Assembly: GCA_017470245.1 (NCBI GenBank)
Contig: JAFUEV010000015.1
Span: 1-64,000, forward strand
Reading direction: 5' to 3'
DNA length: 64,000 bases
Origin: a bacterium
GTDB taxonomy: Bacteria > Cyanobacteriota > Vampirovibrionia > Gastranaerophilales > Gastranaerophilaceae
Shown in pieces: positions 16,791 through 27,203 of this stretch. The notes beneath the pieces were generated by a model. The model saw only the letters and a list, made by a program, of their open reading frames with translations. It was not told the origin of the DNA and made no database searches. Position 1 is the stretch's first letter, and every line of letters begins with the position of its first letter. The position numbers were made by a program, and so were the translations under genes.

Positions 16791-19367
16791 ATGGGTGAAG
16801 CAGTAGAGGCAGATAAAAAACACAGATTCATAGGTTCATTCGCAAATGAACAGGCAACCGGCACAAGCGCCAATGAAGTATTTGACCTAAAAGAAGGGGA
16901 TGATACAATTTATTTTGATATTTCAGGCAATAATAAAATCGGAAAAAACACTGTTTATTTAACACAAGGCGAAAATTTAGAAATCGATTTAAACGGTGAT
17001 ACTTCTGAAAACACCATTGCCTCAAAGATTTCAGGAAATGATATTATAACAACCGTCTATAAAAACAATAAATCTATCGGCTCAATCACTTTTAAAAATG
17101 CCGCGAAAGAAAATGCCGTCGGAAGTTTGAAAATTTGGGGTACAAATAATAATATTGTAATGACAAATCTTTTAACCCAAAACTATACCATCAATAAATC
17201 AAAATCAAAAAAAGGTGTTAAAATTAAAGGTACCGCCCTAAATGAAACTATAACAGGAAGTAAAAAAGAGGATACTATTTATACAGGCTCAGGTAATGAC
17301 ACAATTTGCACAGGCAAAGGTAAAGATACAGTAATTATAAACGGTCAAGGCAAAAAAGATATTTATATCCATAAAAACGAAGGTAATAAAACAATAAAAT
17401 TCCAAAATGTAAAAAATACAGATGATATTACGCTGTATTTAGATGATACATATTGTTGGGACACATTTAATCCGATTAAAAAGGGGGATAATTTATATTT
17501 AGAAACGAGTTATTGGGATTTTAACACAAATAAAGACACAACAAAAACCTATTTTCTTTTAAATTATTTTAACGATAGTTATACTCCGACTAATTTATAT
17601 TATAAAGACGGTGATAATTCTGCAGAAAAAATTTCCGATTACTTAAATGATAGCAATAAAGAAAATCTTAAAGTATACGGTGATAAAAAAAGAAATGTAG
17701 TCGGAACAGATTATGACGAATACTTATATGGCTCTGATAAAAAAGATATTATTTCGACAGGCGATGGTTTTGACCGTATATATGCCGGCAAAGGAAATGA
17801 TGAAATAAGAATAAACGGAGTTGGAGATAAAAATATTTATGTTTCCGATAATGATGGAAATAAGATTATAAACATTTCAAGCGGTTTTAGTGATGACATA
17901 AATCTCTATACAAATTCAACAGATATTTTATCAGCCGAAATCGCTGATAATGATTTAATTTTGTATCGTACGTTTGATAGCGGAAAAACAACCAAAACAG
18001 AAAAAATCGAATATAGAAATCTTTTGCTAACAGATAATAAATTAGATATGGTGTATATCAATGATAGAAGTTTTGCTGACTTGTATAGTGACACTATATT
18101 TCCGTATGTAAAAATAACCAACCGCAAAGGTAAATTTGATGTGACCTATAATGATAACAGCAAAATAATAAAGGCAAGCTCTAAAAAAGATACAATTACG
18201 ATAACAAAATCCACTTCGCCTCGAGTATTTGCGGGCGCAGGGAACGATACTATAAATATAACCGATTCGGCGGCATTTATAACCGGCGGAGCGGGGAAAG
18301 ATACAATTAATATAGATAATGCTGCTGTTGTAATAAACCATAAAACGGGAGATGGAAATGATATAATTAATATTCAATCAGATAATACTTCCGCAAAATT
18401 AAATTTATCCGTTCAAAATAAATATTTTAATAACGCAAGCTACAGCGGAAATTACTTTATCGGAGCAAGAATGGGCTTTAGACAGTCGGGATATGACCTT
18501 ATTATGCAAATCCCATCCGCAAAATCAAAAGTTGAAACAATAACATTTAAAGATTTTTATCTTAATTACGATAACTGGGCAAATACTCACGTCAACGCAG
18601 TTGATGTTAATGGTAAAAAAACAGGCAGTATTGATACAGGTCTAATAAGCGATTTAACTAAATTATGGGGCTTTTGGGTAACAGGTATTTACGATAAAAC
18701 TACAAAAACTACATCTTATTTGGCTGCTGATGATGATTACAATAACTGTTATGAATATAATGGTAAAGGTAAGACTATAATGTACGGCAGTTCGGGTAAA
18801 GATAGCTACCTTGTTAAGTTATCAAATAAATCAAATCTTTATATAAATGATTTGGGAGGAACTAATAAACTTTATATCCAAAATAACCTAAAATCTTTAA
18901 GATTTTTCTTTAACGTAGGAATTAAAGATAACGGACTTGGATATGTTGATGTTGATAGTAACGATAGTATATCAGATAACTTATTGATTTTTGATTCTAA
19001 AAAATCAATGACTGCAAAGAATTTAAAAAATATTTTAAACGAAAAAGACGGTAATGGTGTTTTAAGCATTGATAGATATTTTGATGTTATTGAAGAATAT
19101 GATGCTTGGAACTTTGGTTCAGGAAGTGCAGGGGTATATGCTTCAAAAAACATTATGAAAGATTGTCTCAATGATGCCGAATATAAAGACTCGTGGGATA
19201 AATATAATACATTTGACACTATTAAACAGCAGGTTGCAAGCTGGTTATCTAACCATACGCAATACGCTGATAGTTTTGATGTAATAAGAAACGGAAACAG
19301 CCAAGATGTTACATCATTATTAAAAATCTATACAAGTAACGTTCCGACTGTTGATATGGGGCATTAG
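16791..19367 (+). CDS. RTX-like calcium-binding repeat protein
   Basis: An 858-residue protein built of glycine/aspartate repeats of the hemolysin type, for example YTGSGNDTICTGKGKDT (about 164-180), GDGFDRIYAGKGNDEIRI (about 324-341) and FAGAGNDTINI (about 480-490). Such nonapeptides bind Ca2+ in a beta-roll after secretion. There is no classical N-terminal signal peptide, which is normal for type I substrates whose signal is C-terminal. The last 60 residues (VASWLSNHTQYADSFDV...) match the end and an internal part of the 1794-residue RTX protein at 31316-36700. It has a TAAGGAG ribosome site and follows the pepT-like gene. No catalytic domain is recognised. Confidence 0.8.
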   Translation: MGEAVEADKKHRFIGSFANEQATGTSANEVFDLKEGDDTIYFDISGNNKIGKNTVYLTQGENLEIDLNGDTSENTIASKISGNDIITTVYKNNKSIGSITFKNAAKENAVGSLKIWGTNNNIVMTNLLTQNYTINKSKSKKGVKIKGTALNETITGSKKEDTIYTGSGNDTICTGKGKDTVIINGQGKKDIYIHKNEGNKTIKFQNVKNTDDITLYLDDTYCWDTFNPIKKGDNLYLETSYWDFNTNKDTTKTYFLLNYFNDSYTPTNLYYKDGDNSAEKISDYLNDSNKENLKVYGDKKRNVVGTDYDEYLYGSDKKDIISTGDGFDRIYAGKGNDEIRINGVGDKNIYVSDNDGNKIINISSGFSDDINLYTNSTDILSAEIADNDLILYRTFDSGKTTKTEKIEYRNLLLTDNKLDMVYINDRSFADLYSDTIFPYVKITNRKGKFDVTYNDNSKIIKASSKKDTITITKSTSPRVFAGAGNDTINITDSAAFITGGAGKDTINIDNAAVVINHKTGDGNDIINIQSDNTSAKLNLSVQNKYFNNASYSGNYFIGARMGFRQSGYDLIMQIPSAKSKVETITFKDFYLNYDNWANTHVNAVDVNGKKTGSIDTGLISDLTKLWGFWVTGIYDKTTKTTSYLAADDDYNNCYEYNGKGKTIMYGSSGKDSYLVKLSNKSNLYINDLGGTNKLYIQNNLKSLRFFFNVGIKDNGLGYVDVDSNDSISDNLLIFDSKKSMTAKNLKNILNEKDGNGVLSIDRYFDVIEEYDAWNFGSGSAGVYASKNIMKDCLNDAEYKDSWDKYNTFDTIKQQVASWLSNHTQYADSFDVIRNGNSQDVTSLLKIYTSNVPTVDMGH

Positions 19368-19429
19368 CAAGAAAGCAGACCAGATTAAGTAAAAATATTA
19401 AAAAAAATTAATAACCTTACAATTAGCAA

Positions 19430-19457
19430 TTGCATTTTGATATTGAAATGTTATTAT
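19430..19457 (+). promoter_or_regulatory. Possible sigma-70 type promoter of rpsO
   Basis: TTGCAT (19430-19435) and TATTAT (19452-19457) are spaced by 16 bases, upstream of rpsO in a 156-bp gap. It was chosen by eye and no other pair fits better. In such AT-rich DNA chance matches are common. Confidence 0.35.
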
Positions 19458-19523
19458 CATCGTATTAATATAAAATAAAGACTTACCCACCACCAAAGTC
19501 ACAAAATAATAAAGGATAACAAA

Positions 19524-19805
19524 ATGACAATAAACTTAAAAAACGAAGTTAAATCAGCAATAGTTGAAAAATTCGGTAAAACAGCAAAAGATACAGGAAG
19601 CGTTGAAACCCAAATCGCTTTATTAACAGAAAAAATTTCCGAATTAACAGAACACTTAAAAACCAATCAAAAAGATTTCCAAGGCAGACGTGGTCTTCTT
19701 ATGATGGTTGGTAGAAGAAAAAGACTTTTATCATACTTAAAAGACAGAAATCTTGATGATTACAGAAAATTGATAAAAGAATTAAACATAAGAGAAACAA
19801 AATAG
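19524..19805 (+). CDS. rpsO: 30S ribosomal protein S15
   Basis: A 93-residue ribosomal protein that binds 16S rRNA early in small-subunit assembly. Family motifs are visible: [33 protein letters not shown], and the conserved [12 protein letters not shown]. Length is close to the usual 89. An AAAGGATAACAAAATG context gives a usable ribosome site. A strong terminator follows at 19829-19852, so the gene is mono-cistronic. In many bacteria rpsO is followed by pnp; it is not here. Confidence 0.97.
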   Translation: MTINLKNEVKSAIVEKFGKTAKDTGSVETQIALLTEKISELTEHLKTNQKDFQGRRGLLMMVGRRKRLLSYLKDRNLDDYRKLIKELNIRETK

Positions 19806-19828
19806 TTTAAATGTTAAATAATATAAAA

Positions 19829-19852
19829 AAGACTGCAATGCAGTCTTTTTTT
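19829..19852 (+). terminator. Rho-independent terminator of rpsO
   Basis: AAGACTGC and GCAGTCTT pair perfectly across a three-base loop (19829-19847), followed by T residues to 19852. Confidence 0.9.
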
Positions 19853-19926
19853 GTTTGACCATGACTTATGTTAAAGGTAAAATGTATAAGAATATTAATA
19901 ACACGGAAAACGAGAAAGAGTGTGAC

Positions 19927-21198
19927 ATGAGTTCAAAAAAATACTTATTTACGTCAGAATCCGTAACAGAAGGACATCCCGATAAGGTTTGCGACCAAAT
20001 ATCAGACGCAATTTTAGACGAATTCCTTACAAAAGATTCTAAATCAAGAGTTGCTGCAGAAACATCAGTAACTACAGGTATGGTACTTGTTTCAGGAGAA
20101 ATTACTTCTTCTTGCTACGTTGATATTCCTCACGTTGTAAGAACAACAATCGAAAATATCGGCTATACGGGAAAATCCTCAGGTGGTTTTGATAGCAAAA
20201 CCTGTGCAGTATTAACAAGTATAGATGAACAATCTACTGATATCGCAGGCGGTGTAAACAAAGCATTTGAATCAAGAGACAATAATGCAGCAGTTTCAAA
20301 TTCTGAAACCAACAATCTTGGCGCAGGCGACCAAGGTATTATGTTTGGTTTTGCTTGTAATGAAACTCCGGAGTTAATGCCTTTACCTATAAGTCTTGCT
20401 CATAAATTATCATACAGACTTGCAGAAGCAAGAAAACAAGGTATTATAAAATATTTAAGACCTGACGGAAAATCTCAAGTTACCGTTGAATACGAAAATG
20501 ACAAACCAGTAAGAATTGATACCATTGTTATTTCAACTCAACACGATGATGTAATCAACGGAATTACAGATAATACAAAAATTCAGGAAATCATAAAAAA
20601 AGACGTAATCGAACATGTTATTAATTATGTATTTGCTAAAGAAGCATTAAAACCTGATTCTTCAACAAAATACTTAATCAACCCTTCAGGCAGATTTGTT
20701 ATCGGCGGACCTCAAGGTGATGCAGGTTTAACAGGAAGAAAAATCATTGTTGATACATACGGTGGCTATTCAAGACACGGTGGTGGCGCTTTTTCAGGTA
20801 AAGACCCAACAAAAGTTGACAGAAGTGCAGCTTATGCAGCTAGATATGTTGCAAAAAATATCGTTGCAGCAGGATTAGCAGAAAAATGCGAAATAGAACT
20901 CGCTTATGCTATCGGTGTTGCAGAACCTGTTTCAATCTTTGTTGATACTTTCGGTACCGGAAAAATTTCTGATGACGAAATTATGAAATTGGTTTCTGAC
21001 AATTTTGATTTACGCCCGATTGCAATTATTAATCAATTTGATTTAAGAAACTTACCTGCTAAAAATGGCGGTAAATTCTATCAAAAATTGGCTGCATACG
21101 GACATTTAGGAAGAACTGATTTTGATGTTCCTTGGGAACATACAGATAAGGTTCAAACCTTAAAAGAACAAGCTATGAAATTAACTTGCAGAGTATAA
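19927..21198 (+). CDS. metK: S-adenosylmethionine synthetase
   Basis: Makes SAM from methionine and ATP. Signature motifs are present: [31 protein letters not shown] (ATP site), [20 protein letters not shown], and the phosphate loop [19 protein letters not shown]. At 423 residues it is somewhat longer than most MetK (about 385-400). I chose the ATG at 19927 because family proteins begin a few residues before KYLFTSES; in-frame starts at 19855 and 19882 lie within or just after the rpsO terminator. No SAM riboswitch is visible in the short upstream gap. SAM from this enzyme feeds the radical SAM proteins in the window. Confidence 0.95.
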   Translation: MSSKKYLFTSESVTEGHPDKVCDQISDAILDEFLTKDSKSRVAAETSVTTGMVLVSGEITSSCYVDIPHVVRTTIENIGYTGKSSGGFDSKTCAVLTSIDEQSTDIAGGVNKAFESRDNNAAVSNSETNNLGAGDQGIMFGFACNETPELMPLPISLAHKLSYRLAEARKQGIIKYLRPDGKSQVTVEYENDKPVRIDTIVISTQHDDVINGITDNTKIQEIIKKDVIEHVINYVFAKEALKPDSSTKYLINPSGRFVIGGPQGDAGLTGRKIIVDTYGGYSRHGGGAFSGKDPTKVDRSAAYAARYVAKNIVAAGLAEKCEIELAYAIGVAEPVSIFVDTFGTGKISDDEIMKLVSDNFDLRPIAIINQFDLRNLPAKNGGKFYQKLAAYGHLGRTDFDVPWEHTDKVQTLKEQAMKLTCRV

Positions 21199-21217
21199 AT
21201 ATAAATAATTAAAAAAT

Positions 21218-21249
21218 AAAAGAGCAGAAATAATAATTCTGCTCTTTTG
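21218..21249 (+). terminator. Rho-independent terminator of metK
   Basis: AAAAGAGCAGAA (21218-21229) pairs with TTCTGCTCTTTT (21237-21248) across a seven-base loop, 20 bases after the metK stop. Confidence 0.88.
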
Positions 21250-21424
21250 TTTTGATTTTAGTTTATAAAAACCTTTAGAAATAATATACAAGCTTGCAGC
21301 TAATTACTTGGCATGTACAACAATAACTGGTCATGATAAAGGAACTCAAGCGACTGCGGCAGCTCGGAAAAAAGTCAATGGATTATCTCACAGACAAAGT
21401 CCTCTCAACGACAGAATATACCTG

Positions 21425-21470
21425 AATCGTCATTGCAAAGAGTGCAACGACAAAACAATCCGGAAAAAAT
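21425..21470. repeat. Degenerate dispersed repeat of the GTCATTGCGAG / GCAACGACxAAxCAATCC type
   Basis: The stretch CGTCATTGCAAAGAGTGCAA followed by CGACAAAACAATCCGG resembles a short interspersed repeat seen in many unrelated bacterial genomes (consensus GTCATTGCGAG...CGACGAAGCAATC). It lies in the 292-bp gap between metK and dtd, which has no credible gene. Similar elements occur at 36747-36887. The family resemblance is from memory of its consensus. Confidence 0.6.
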
Positions 21471-21544
21471 TAATGGATTCAAAAAAATCAAAGATTTTCT
21501 CGTAACTACAGGTGATTTTAATTTCGTCCGTCATTTTCTAACTT

Positions 21545-21991
21545 TTATAATTCAGGAGCCTGAATTACAAAAGTCACAGGCCCGTCATTTAACAAATTAA
21601 CTTCCATGTGTGCTCCAAAAACACCTGTTTTTATAGGAATATTATTTTCTTGCAGCTTTGATATAAAATATTCATACATTTCTTTGGCTTCTTTAGGTGA
21701 CATTGCATTATCAAAACTTGGGCGAGTACCTTTTCTTATATCCGTACACAAAGTAAACTGCGATACAACAAGCATTTCCCCTTGTACATCCTTAACCGAT
21801 AAATTCATTTTACCATTTTCATCAGGGAAACATCTTAAAACAGATAATTTATTTGCCATCCAATCGGCTTGATTTATTGTATCACCTTTTTCAGCCCCAA
21901 ATAATACTAAATACCCCTGTTTTATTGAACTATATAATTCATTATCAATAGAAACAGAGGCTTTTTTAACTTTTTGAACAACTACTCTCAT
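21545..21991 (-). CDS. dtd: D-aminoacyl-tRNA deacylase
   Basis: A 148-residue enzyme that hydrolyses D-aminoacyl-tRNA, protecting translation. Family motifs are present: [13 protein letters not shown] at the N-terminus, VVSQFTLCTDIRKGTRPSF with the catalytic SQFTL, and LLNDGPVTFVI with the NxGPVT loop. The length is standard. Its ATG overlaps the ridA stop by one base (TAATG), so it is translationally coupled to ridA in the gyrA-ridA-dtd group. Confidence 0.96.
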   Translation of the reverse strand: MRVVVQKVKKASVSIDNELYSSIKQGYLVLFGAEKGDTINQADWMANKLSVLRCFPDENGKMNLSVKDVQGEMLVVSQFTLCTDIRKGTRPSFDNAMSPKEAKEMYEYFISKLQENNIPIKTGVFGAHMEVNLLNDGPVTFVIQAPEL

Positions 21992-22371
21992 TATTTAACC
22001 GCAATAACTTCTATTTCAACTAAAGCACCTTTTGGTAAGTCTTTTGCAGCAACGCAAGAACGTGCCGGTTTTGAAATAAATGCTTTTTCATAAAGACCGT
22101 TAAATACAGTAAAATCCTTCATATCAGCTAAAAAGCAAGTTGTTTTAACAACATCTTCAAAACCGAAATCGGCAGCTTTTAAAAGCCCTTCAATATTTTT
22201 CAAAATTAAATTTGTTTGTTCTTCGATTCCGCCATTTATAAATACATTCGTTTCAGGATTGATGGCTATCTGTCCCGAACAATACAATGTATTTCCGCAT
22301 AAATATGCTTGGGAATACGGGCCGATTGCTTTTGGAGCTTTATTGGTAGAAATTATTTTATTGTTCGTCAT
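21991..22371 (-). CDS. ridA: RidA family enamine/imine deaminase
   Basis: A 126-residue RidA/YjgF/TdcF protein that hydrolyses reactive 2-aminoacrylate-type enamines to 2-oxo acids, lowering damage to PLP enzymes. The motifs [30 protein letters not shown] and the C-terminal [20 protein letters not shown] (with the substrate-binding Arg) are visible. I prefer the ATG at 22371, which overlaps the end of gyrA by 14 bases; a more upstream in-frame start would overlap it more. Translational coupling to gyrA is likely, and dtd follows directly. Confidence 0.93.
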   Translation of the reverse strand: MTNNKIISTNKAPKAIGPYSQAYLCGNTLYCSGQIAINPETNVFINGGIEEQTNLILKNIEGLLKAADFGFEDVVKTTCFLADMKDFTVFNGLYEKAFISKPARSCVAAKDLPKGALVEIEVIAVK

Positions 22372-24913
22372 TGTTATCAAAATCTCCCAATTTATTTTGT
22401 ATAGCTTCTTCAACATTATCTACAATAGCATCTTCCGGTGCAACACCATCTTTAGTATCAGTTACAACAATTTTGTTGACAGCCATGACAAAATCATTTT
22501 CCATTAAGTTTTGTATTCTTACACCTGTTGCAGGTCTGCCCTGACGAGAAATATCACCTGCTTTTATTCTTGATACGATGCCATTTTGAGTTACAACCAT
22601 AATCTCATCATTTTCTTCTACAACCGTAAGAGCTACTAATCTTGAAGCTGCAGATTTAAACTTAGTTGCAATTAATCCGATACCGCCTCTATTTTGAGTT
22701 CTAAATTCGGATACTTTTGAACGTTTACCAAAGCCGTCTGATGTTACAACTAACATATCGGCATCAAAACCTCTCGGAATAATATCACAACCTATTATGG
22801 TATCAGAAGTTCTCAATTTCATTGAATTTACACCACGAGCACTTCTGCCTAAAGGTCTTAAATCTTCAATTGCAAATCTTATTGCCATACCGCAACTTGT
22901 TGCAATAAATACTTCATCAGTATTATTAGCCTGTTTTACCCAGTTCAATGAATCGCCTTCTTCAAGTCCGATTGCAATAATACCGTTCTTTCTTATTGTT
23001 GAGAAGTTATCCAAACCAATTCTCTTGATGTAACCTTTCTTTGTTAGCATTATCAAGTTTGATTCAGGATCAAAGTTTGAAACAGGAACTACAGCCGTAA
23101 TTTGTTCATCCTGTTCTAACGGTAAAACATTTATTATAGGCAGACCTTTTGCTTGTCTTGAACCTTCAGGAAAATCATATACATTCAAACTATATACAGT
23201 ACCCTTACTTGAGAAGAACAATACTTTATCATGCATCATTGCCGTGAAGAAATGTCCTACATCATCATCCTCTTTAGTCTTAATACCGCCTTTACCTCTC
23301 GTTGCACGGTTTTGACGTTCAAATGAATCCAAAGAAATACGCTTAATATATCCTTGACGTGTTATAAATACTGCCATAGGAACGTTTGGAGTCAAGTCCT
23401 CTATAGTCATTTCATTTACTTCAGGAAGAATTTGAGTTCTTCTTTCATCACCGTATTTTTCTTTATCTTCGTTTAACTCTGTTTTAATTAAAGCAAGAAC
23501 TTTATTTCTATCAGCAAGCAGTTCTTCATATTCTTGAATTTTCTGTTTTAATTCTTCGTATTCTGCTTTTATTTTATCTTGTTCCAATCCTGTTAAACGT
23601 CTTAATTGCATTTCCAGAATTGCATTCGCCTGATCAACATCCAATCCGAATTTAGACATTAAACCCATTCTTGCTTCATCAGCAGTTTTAGACTTTTTAA
23701 TTAATTCAATTACATCATCCAAACTTGCTAAAGCAACTAATAAACCTTCTAAAATATGAGCTCTCATCTTAGCTTTCTTCAAGAAGAATAATGTTCTTCT
23801 TGTAATGATTTCAACCCTATGTTCAATAAATTCATTAAGAACTTCAAGAAGATTCATCAATCTTGGTTGCTGTCCGACTAATGCCAGCATATTAACACCA
23901 AAAGTTGCCGTTAATTGAGTATATTTATACAAATTATTTCTTACAACTTCAGGTTTTGCATCACGTTTCAATTCTATAACGATACGCATACCTTCTCGGT
24001 CGGATTCATCACGTATATCAGAAATACCATCCATCTTTTTATCACGAACAAGTTCTGCTATTTTTGCAATCAATACTGCTTTGTTAACCTGATAAGGAAT
24101 TTCAGTAATAACGATTGCAGTTCTCGTTTGACGTCCGCCGCCTGCAGGAATTTCTTCAAAAGCGGAAATAGCAGACATTTTAATCGAACCTCTACCAGTT
24201 GTATAGGCTTTTCTGATTTCTGATACACCTATAATACTTGCACCGGTCGGAAAATCAGGACCTTTTATATAATGCATTAATTCATCAACTGTTAAATTAG
24301 GATTATCTATTAATGCAATAGTACCGTCAACTATTTCACATAAGTTATGAGGCGGAACATTAGTTGCCATACCTACAGCGATACCTGAAACACCATTTAA
24401 TAGTAACATAGGTAATCTTACAGGCAATACGGAAGGTTCTTCCAATGAACCATCAAAGTTCGGAACAAAATCAACCGTTTCGCAATCAATATCGGCAAGC
24501 ATAGATGTTGTAATTTTATGCATTCTTGCTTCGGTGTACCTCATAGCAGCAGCACCGTCGCCATCAACAGAACCAAAGTTACCATGCCCGTCTACAGTTA
24601 AATATCTGGTTGAGAAATCCTGCGCCATTCTAACCAAGGCTTCATATACAGCAGTATCACCGTGTGGGTGATATTTACCTAAAACTTCACCAACGATTCT
24701 CGCACACTTTTTAAAAGGTTTATCAGGTGCCATCCCCAGTTCATTCATAGCAAATAAAATACGTCTGTGAACAGGTTTTAAACCGTCACGAACATCAGGA
24801 AGCGCCCTGCCTATAATTACAGACATTGCATAATCTATATAACATTGTTTCATTTGTTCTCGTATATTAACGGGAACAATTTTTCCATCCTCAAAAAAGT
24901 TCTGTTGAGCCAA
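22358..24913 (-). CDS. gyrA: DNA gyrase subunit A
   Basis: An 851-residue gyrase A subunit that cuts and rejoins DNA during negative supercoiling. The catalytic tyrosine is Y126 in AMRYTEARM. The quinolone-contact region reads [19 protein letters not shown], so the E. coli Ser83 and Asp87 equivalents are Thr87 and Glu91; threonine at this position is natural in many bacteria. A GyrA-box-like TRGKGGIKT lies near 540, which favours GyrA over ParC. Six C-terminal blades (about 505-815) end in an acidic tail. It is upstream of, and overlaps, ridA. No gyrB is in the window. Confidence 0.96.
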   Translation of the reverse strand: MAQQNFFEDGKIVPVNIREQMKQCYIDYAMSVIIGRALPDVRDGLKPVHRRILFAMNELGMAPDKPFKKCARIVGEVLGKYHPHGDTAVYEALVRMAQDFSTRYLTVDGHGNFGSVDGDGAAAMRYTEARMHKITTSMLADIDCETVDFVPNFDGSLEEPSVLPVRLPMLLLNGVSGIAVGMATNVPPHNLCEIVDGTIALIDNPNLTVDELMHYIKGPDFPTGASIIGVSEIRKAYTTGRGSIKMSAISAFEEIPAGGGRQTRTAIVITEIPYQVNKAVLIAKIAELVRDKKMDGISDIRDESDREGMRIVIELKRDAKPEVVRNNLYKYTQLTATFGVNMLALVGQQPRLMNLLEVLNEFIEHRVEIITRRTLFFLKKAKMRAHILEGLLVALASLDDVIELIKKSKTADEARMGLMSKFGLDVDQANAILEMQLRRLTGLEQDKIKAEYEELKQKIQEYEELLADRNKVLALIKTELNEDKEKYGDERRTQILPEVNEMTIEDLTPNVPMAVFITRQGYIKRISLDSFERQNRATRGKGGIKTKEDDDVGHFFTAMMHDKVLFFSSKGTVYSLNVYDFPEGSRQAKGLPIINVLPLEQDEQITAVVPVSNFDPESNLIMLTKKGYIKRIGLDNFSTIRKNGIIAIGLEEGDSLNWVKQANNTDEVFIATSCGMAIRFAIEDLRPLGRSARGVNSMKLRTSDTIIGCDIIPRGFDADMLVVTSDGFGKRSKVSEFRTQNRGGIGLIATKFKSAASRLVALTVVEENDEIMVVTQNGIVSRIKAGDISRQGRPATGVRIQNLMENDFVMAVNKIVVTDTKDGVAPEDAIVDNVEEAIQNKLGDFDNNDEQ

Positions 24914-25015
24914 AATACCTACCCCTTTATTTCAATTTATATATTATTATTACACTCGCATGTACTCATGTTACTTATATTGTAACACAAACACGCATTG
25001 GAACAAATTGTTAAT

Positions 25016-26389
25016 TTATTTATAATCTATATGCACATATCCGTTAAAAGGATATGGAGTCAATAACCATACGGGTAAAAGCAGTAAATTAAGAATTGCA
25101 TAGGGAAGTTCATGCTTAAAATTATTTCGAGCTGCTTTATCGTTATCTGACTGTATTTTATTATTAATTTGAGCTTGTAATGCCAATATTTGTTTATTGT
25201 TTAGTTCTCTTTTATATTCAAAAGGTACAATAACATTATTATATTCATCAATTATTCCAGCCCCAAAGCCTTTTCGTGCAAGATATAATATGCTATCGTT
25301 CGATTTTTTATATATAATTTCTTTTTTATCAGAGGATACTTCTTCTTCCGTATAAGAATTTAAAGGATAAATTTCATCATATATAAAAGGAACTTTTACT
25401 ATATTTTTACTGTTTATAATTCCCCATTTCCCGTTTTTAGCTATTATATTTTCAGGACTTTGAAAAGATATATCTATACCTGTTGTTATTTTAAAAATAG
25501 AATTTTGAACCAAAAAGTCCGAGCATGGAACAAGAATTTCTTCTTTATTATCATTAAAGATATATAACTTATGCCCCGATTTTAGCATAGCTGCAGTCGG
25601 ATAATTTATATATTTAATACCCGAATACTTATCAGCCATATAATATATTTCATCTAAATTAGATATATTTTCTAAATAAGGAACTATTTTTTTTATTTCA
25701 AAATTGTTATTAAAATAGTTTGCTTTTTCATAATTAACAGTCATTACACCATTATTAATATCTATAATTTCAGTAATTTCAGCAGGTTGAATAAAAATTT
25801 TAAAATTAAAAAATTCATTTTCATTATTTAGAATTTGCTTTAAATTTTGAAAAATGTATTTATCTTTTGAATAATTGTAATAAGCAACAATTAACTCACT
25901 CGGAGCAAAAGAAATATCCAAAAATTTTGCAGCGACGGAATTTTCGTCAGGAAAGATTACTTTATCAAATAATGGTTTTGTTATGTGAAGTCTGTCTTTA
26001 TCAACTACGATTATTCCGTATTTATTATTTTGCTTATACCTTATTGTACCAATTTCAGGATAATTATTAAATTTTACATTTGAATTAACTTTATTTGAAG
26101 CATAATATTGCTTTAAAAAATCATTATATAAACCATCAGGACTATACAGCGTAATATATAAATCGGTTTCGGCAATATATAAGATTTTAGAATCAAACTT
26201 AATTTTTTTTATTTTATCATATTTAGAAGGTAATATTTCACCTTTTAAAGACTTTTCGTACAATCCATATTTAGAATTATTTTTTTCTATTTTTAATCCG
26301 CCTTTTCCCGTTGCAAAAGCAACATAACTATAAGGGCATGAAAAATTCAAAATTAAAATTAAAAGTAATATTGCAATAATTTTTTTCAT
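25016..26389 (-). CDS. Exported WG-repeat-like protein
   Basis: A 457-residue exported protein. The signal peptide is MKKIIAILLLILILNFSCPY; its cysteine could also mark a lipoprotein, but the context is not a clear lipobox. The body contains WG-type repeats, for example KNGKWGIINSKNIVKVPFIY and GFGAGIIDEYNNVIVPFEYK, which form short beta units in many secreted proteins. A hydrophobic segment near the C-terminus (YAILNLLLLPVWLL) may anchor it. I chose the ATG at 26389 because it begins the signal peptide; an upstream in-frame ATG adds 19 polar residues. No function is assigned. Confidence 0.6.
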   Translation of the reverse strand: MKKIIAILLLILILNFSCPYSYVAFATGKGGLKIEKNNSKYGLYEKSLKGEILPSKYDKIKKIKFDSKILYIAETDLYITLYSPDGLYNDFLKQYYASNKVNSNVKFNNYPEIGTIRYKQNNKYGIIVVDKDRLHITKPLFDKVIFPDENSVAAKFLDISFAPSELIVAYYNYSKDKYIFQNLKQILNNENEFFNFKIFIQPAEITEIIDINNGVMTVNYEKANYFNNNFEIKKIVPYLENISNLDEIYYMADKYSGIKYINYPTAAMLKSGHKLYIFNDNKEEILVPCSDFLVQNSIFKITTGIDISFQSPENIIAKNGKWGIINSKNIVKVPFIYDEIYPLNSYTEEEVSSDKKEIIYKKSNDSILYLARKGFGAGIIDEYNNVIVPFEYKRELNNKQILALQAQINNKIQSDNDKAARNNFKHELPYAILNLLLLPVWLLTPYPFNGYVHIDYK

Positions 26390-26461
26390 AATATATATTT
26401 TATCAGTAATTAGTTTTTTTATGTTTTTTATTTTATAATTTAACAAAAAGCGAGTAAAAAA

Positions 26462-27202
26462 TTGAGTGCAATATTAGAAACAGAAGATATTAAAAATATA
26501 GTTGAAACAACTAATTTAAGACACATTGCAATAATCATGGACGGTAACAGACGCTGGGCAAAAAATAAAATGTTACCTTCCGCCGCAGGACATAAAAAAG
26601 GTGTTGATGCACTAAGAACAGCAACAAAGTCCTGTAAAAAATTCGGTATAAAATACCTTACAGTTTATGCTTTTTCAACCGAAAATTGGAACAGAGATAA
26701 AGAAGAAGTATCTTTTTTAATGGAACTGCTTGCTAAAACAATAAAATCAGAAGTTCCGATATTTATTGAAAACAATATAAAACTAACTTTTATAGGTGAC
26801 AGAACTCAATTAAAACCTGAGCTTAGAAAAATCCTTGAGTATGGCGAAAAAGAAACGCAAAAAGGGAAATCATTAAATTTACAAATAGCTTTTAACTATG
26901 GTTCCAGAATGGAAATCACTAATGCCGTAAAAAGGATATGCGAACAATTGGAAGACGGTAATATCAATATTAGTGATATTACGGAAGATACAATTTCAAG
27001 CAATTTGTATACTTCAAACATGCCTGACCCCGACCTTTTAATAAGAACCGGCGGAGAAAAAAGAATTAGTAATTATTTATTATGGCAGGCAGCATACTCT
27101 GAAATATATGTTACTGATACATTTTGGCCTGATTTTAATGAAACTTCAATGGCACAAGCTATTCTTGAATTTAAAAATCGTCAAAGAAGATTTGGGAAAT
27201 AA
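26462..27202 (+). CDS. uppS: Isoprenyl transferase (undecaprenyl diphosphate synthase)
   Basis: A 246-residue cis-prenyltransferase making the C55 lipid carrier for peptidoglycan and other cell-wall polymers. Motifs: IIMDGNRRWAKN (catalytic Asp, about 25-36), TVYAFSTENWNRDKEEV, FNYGSRMEI, and the C-terminal DPDLLIRTGGEKRISNYLLW with Arg and Ser of the S2 site. There is no ATG in the first 24 residues, so the TTG at 26462 is the likely start. The rdgB gene follows after one base, so they form an operon. Confidence 0.95.
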   Translation: MSAILETEDIKNIVETTNLRHIAIIMDGNRRWAKNKMLPSAAGHKKGVDALRTATKSCKKFGIKYLTVYAFSTENWNRDKEEVSFLMELLAKTIKSEVPIFIENNIKLTFIGDRTQLKPELRKILEYGEKETQKGKSLNLQIAFNYGSRMEITNAVKRICEQLEDGNINISDITEDTISSNLYTSNMPDPDLLIRTGGEKRISNYLLWQAAYSEIYVTDTFWPDFNETSMAQAILEFKNRQRRFGK

Positions 27203-27203
27203 A

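Noticed and set aside
19853..19926. SAM riboswitch upstream of metK
   Set aside because: The gap between the rpsO terminator and metK is only about 75 bases and shows no riboswitch-like helices or conserved core.
21308..21505. Possible 65-residue ORF between metK and dtd
   Set aside because: It lies across a degenerate interspersed repeat, has no ribosome site, and its composition is basic and repeat-like, with no protein features.
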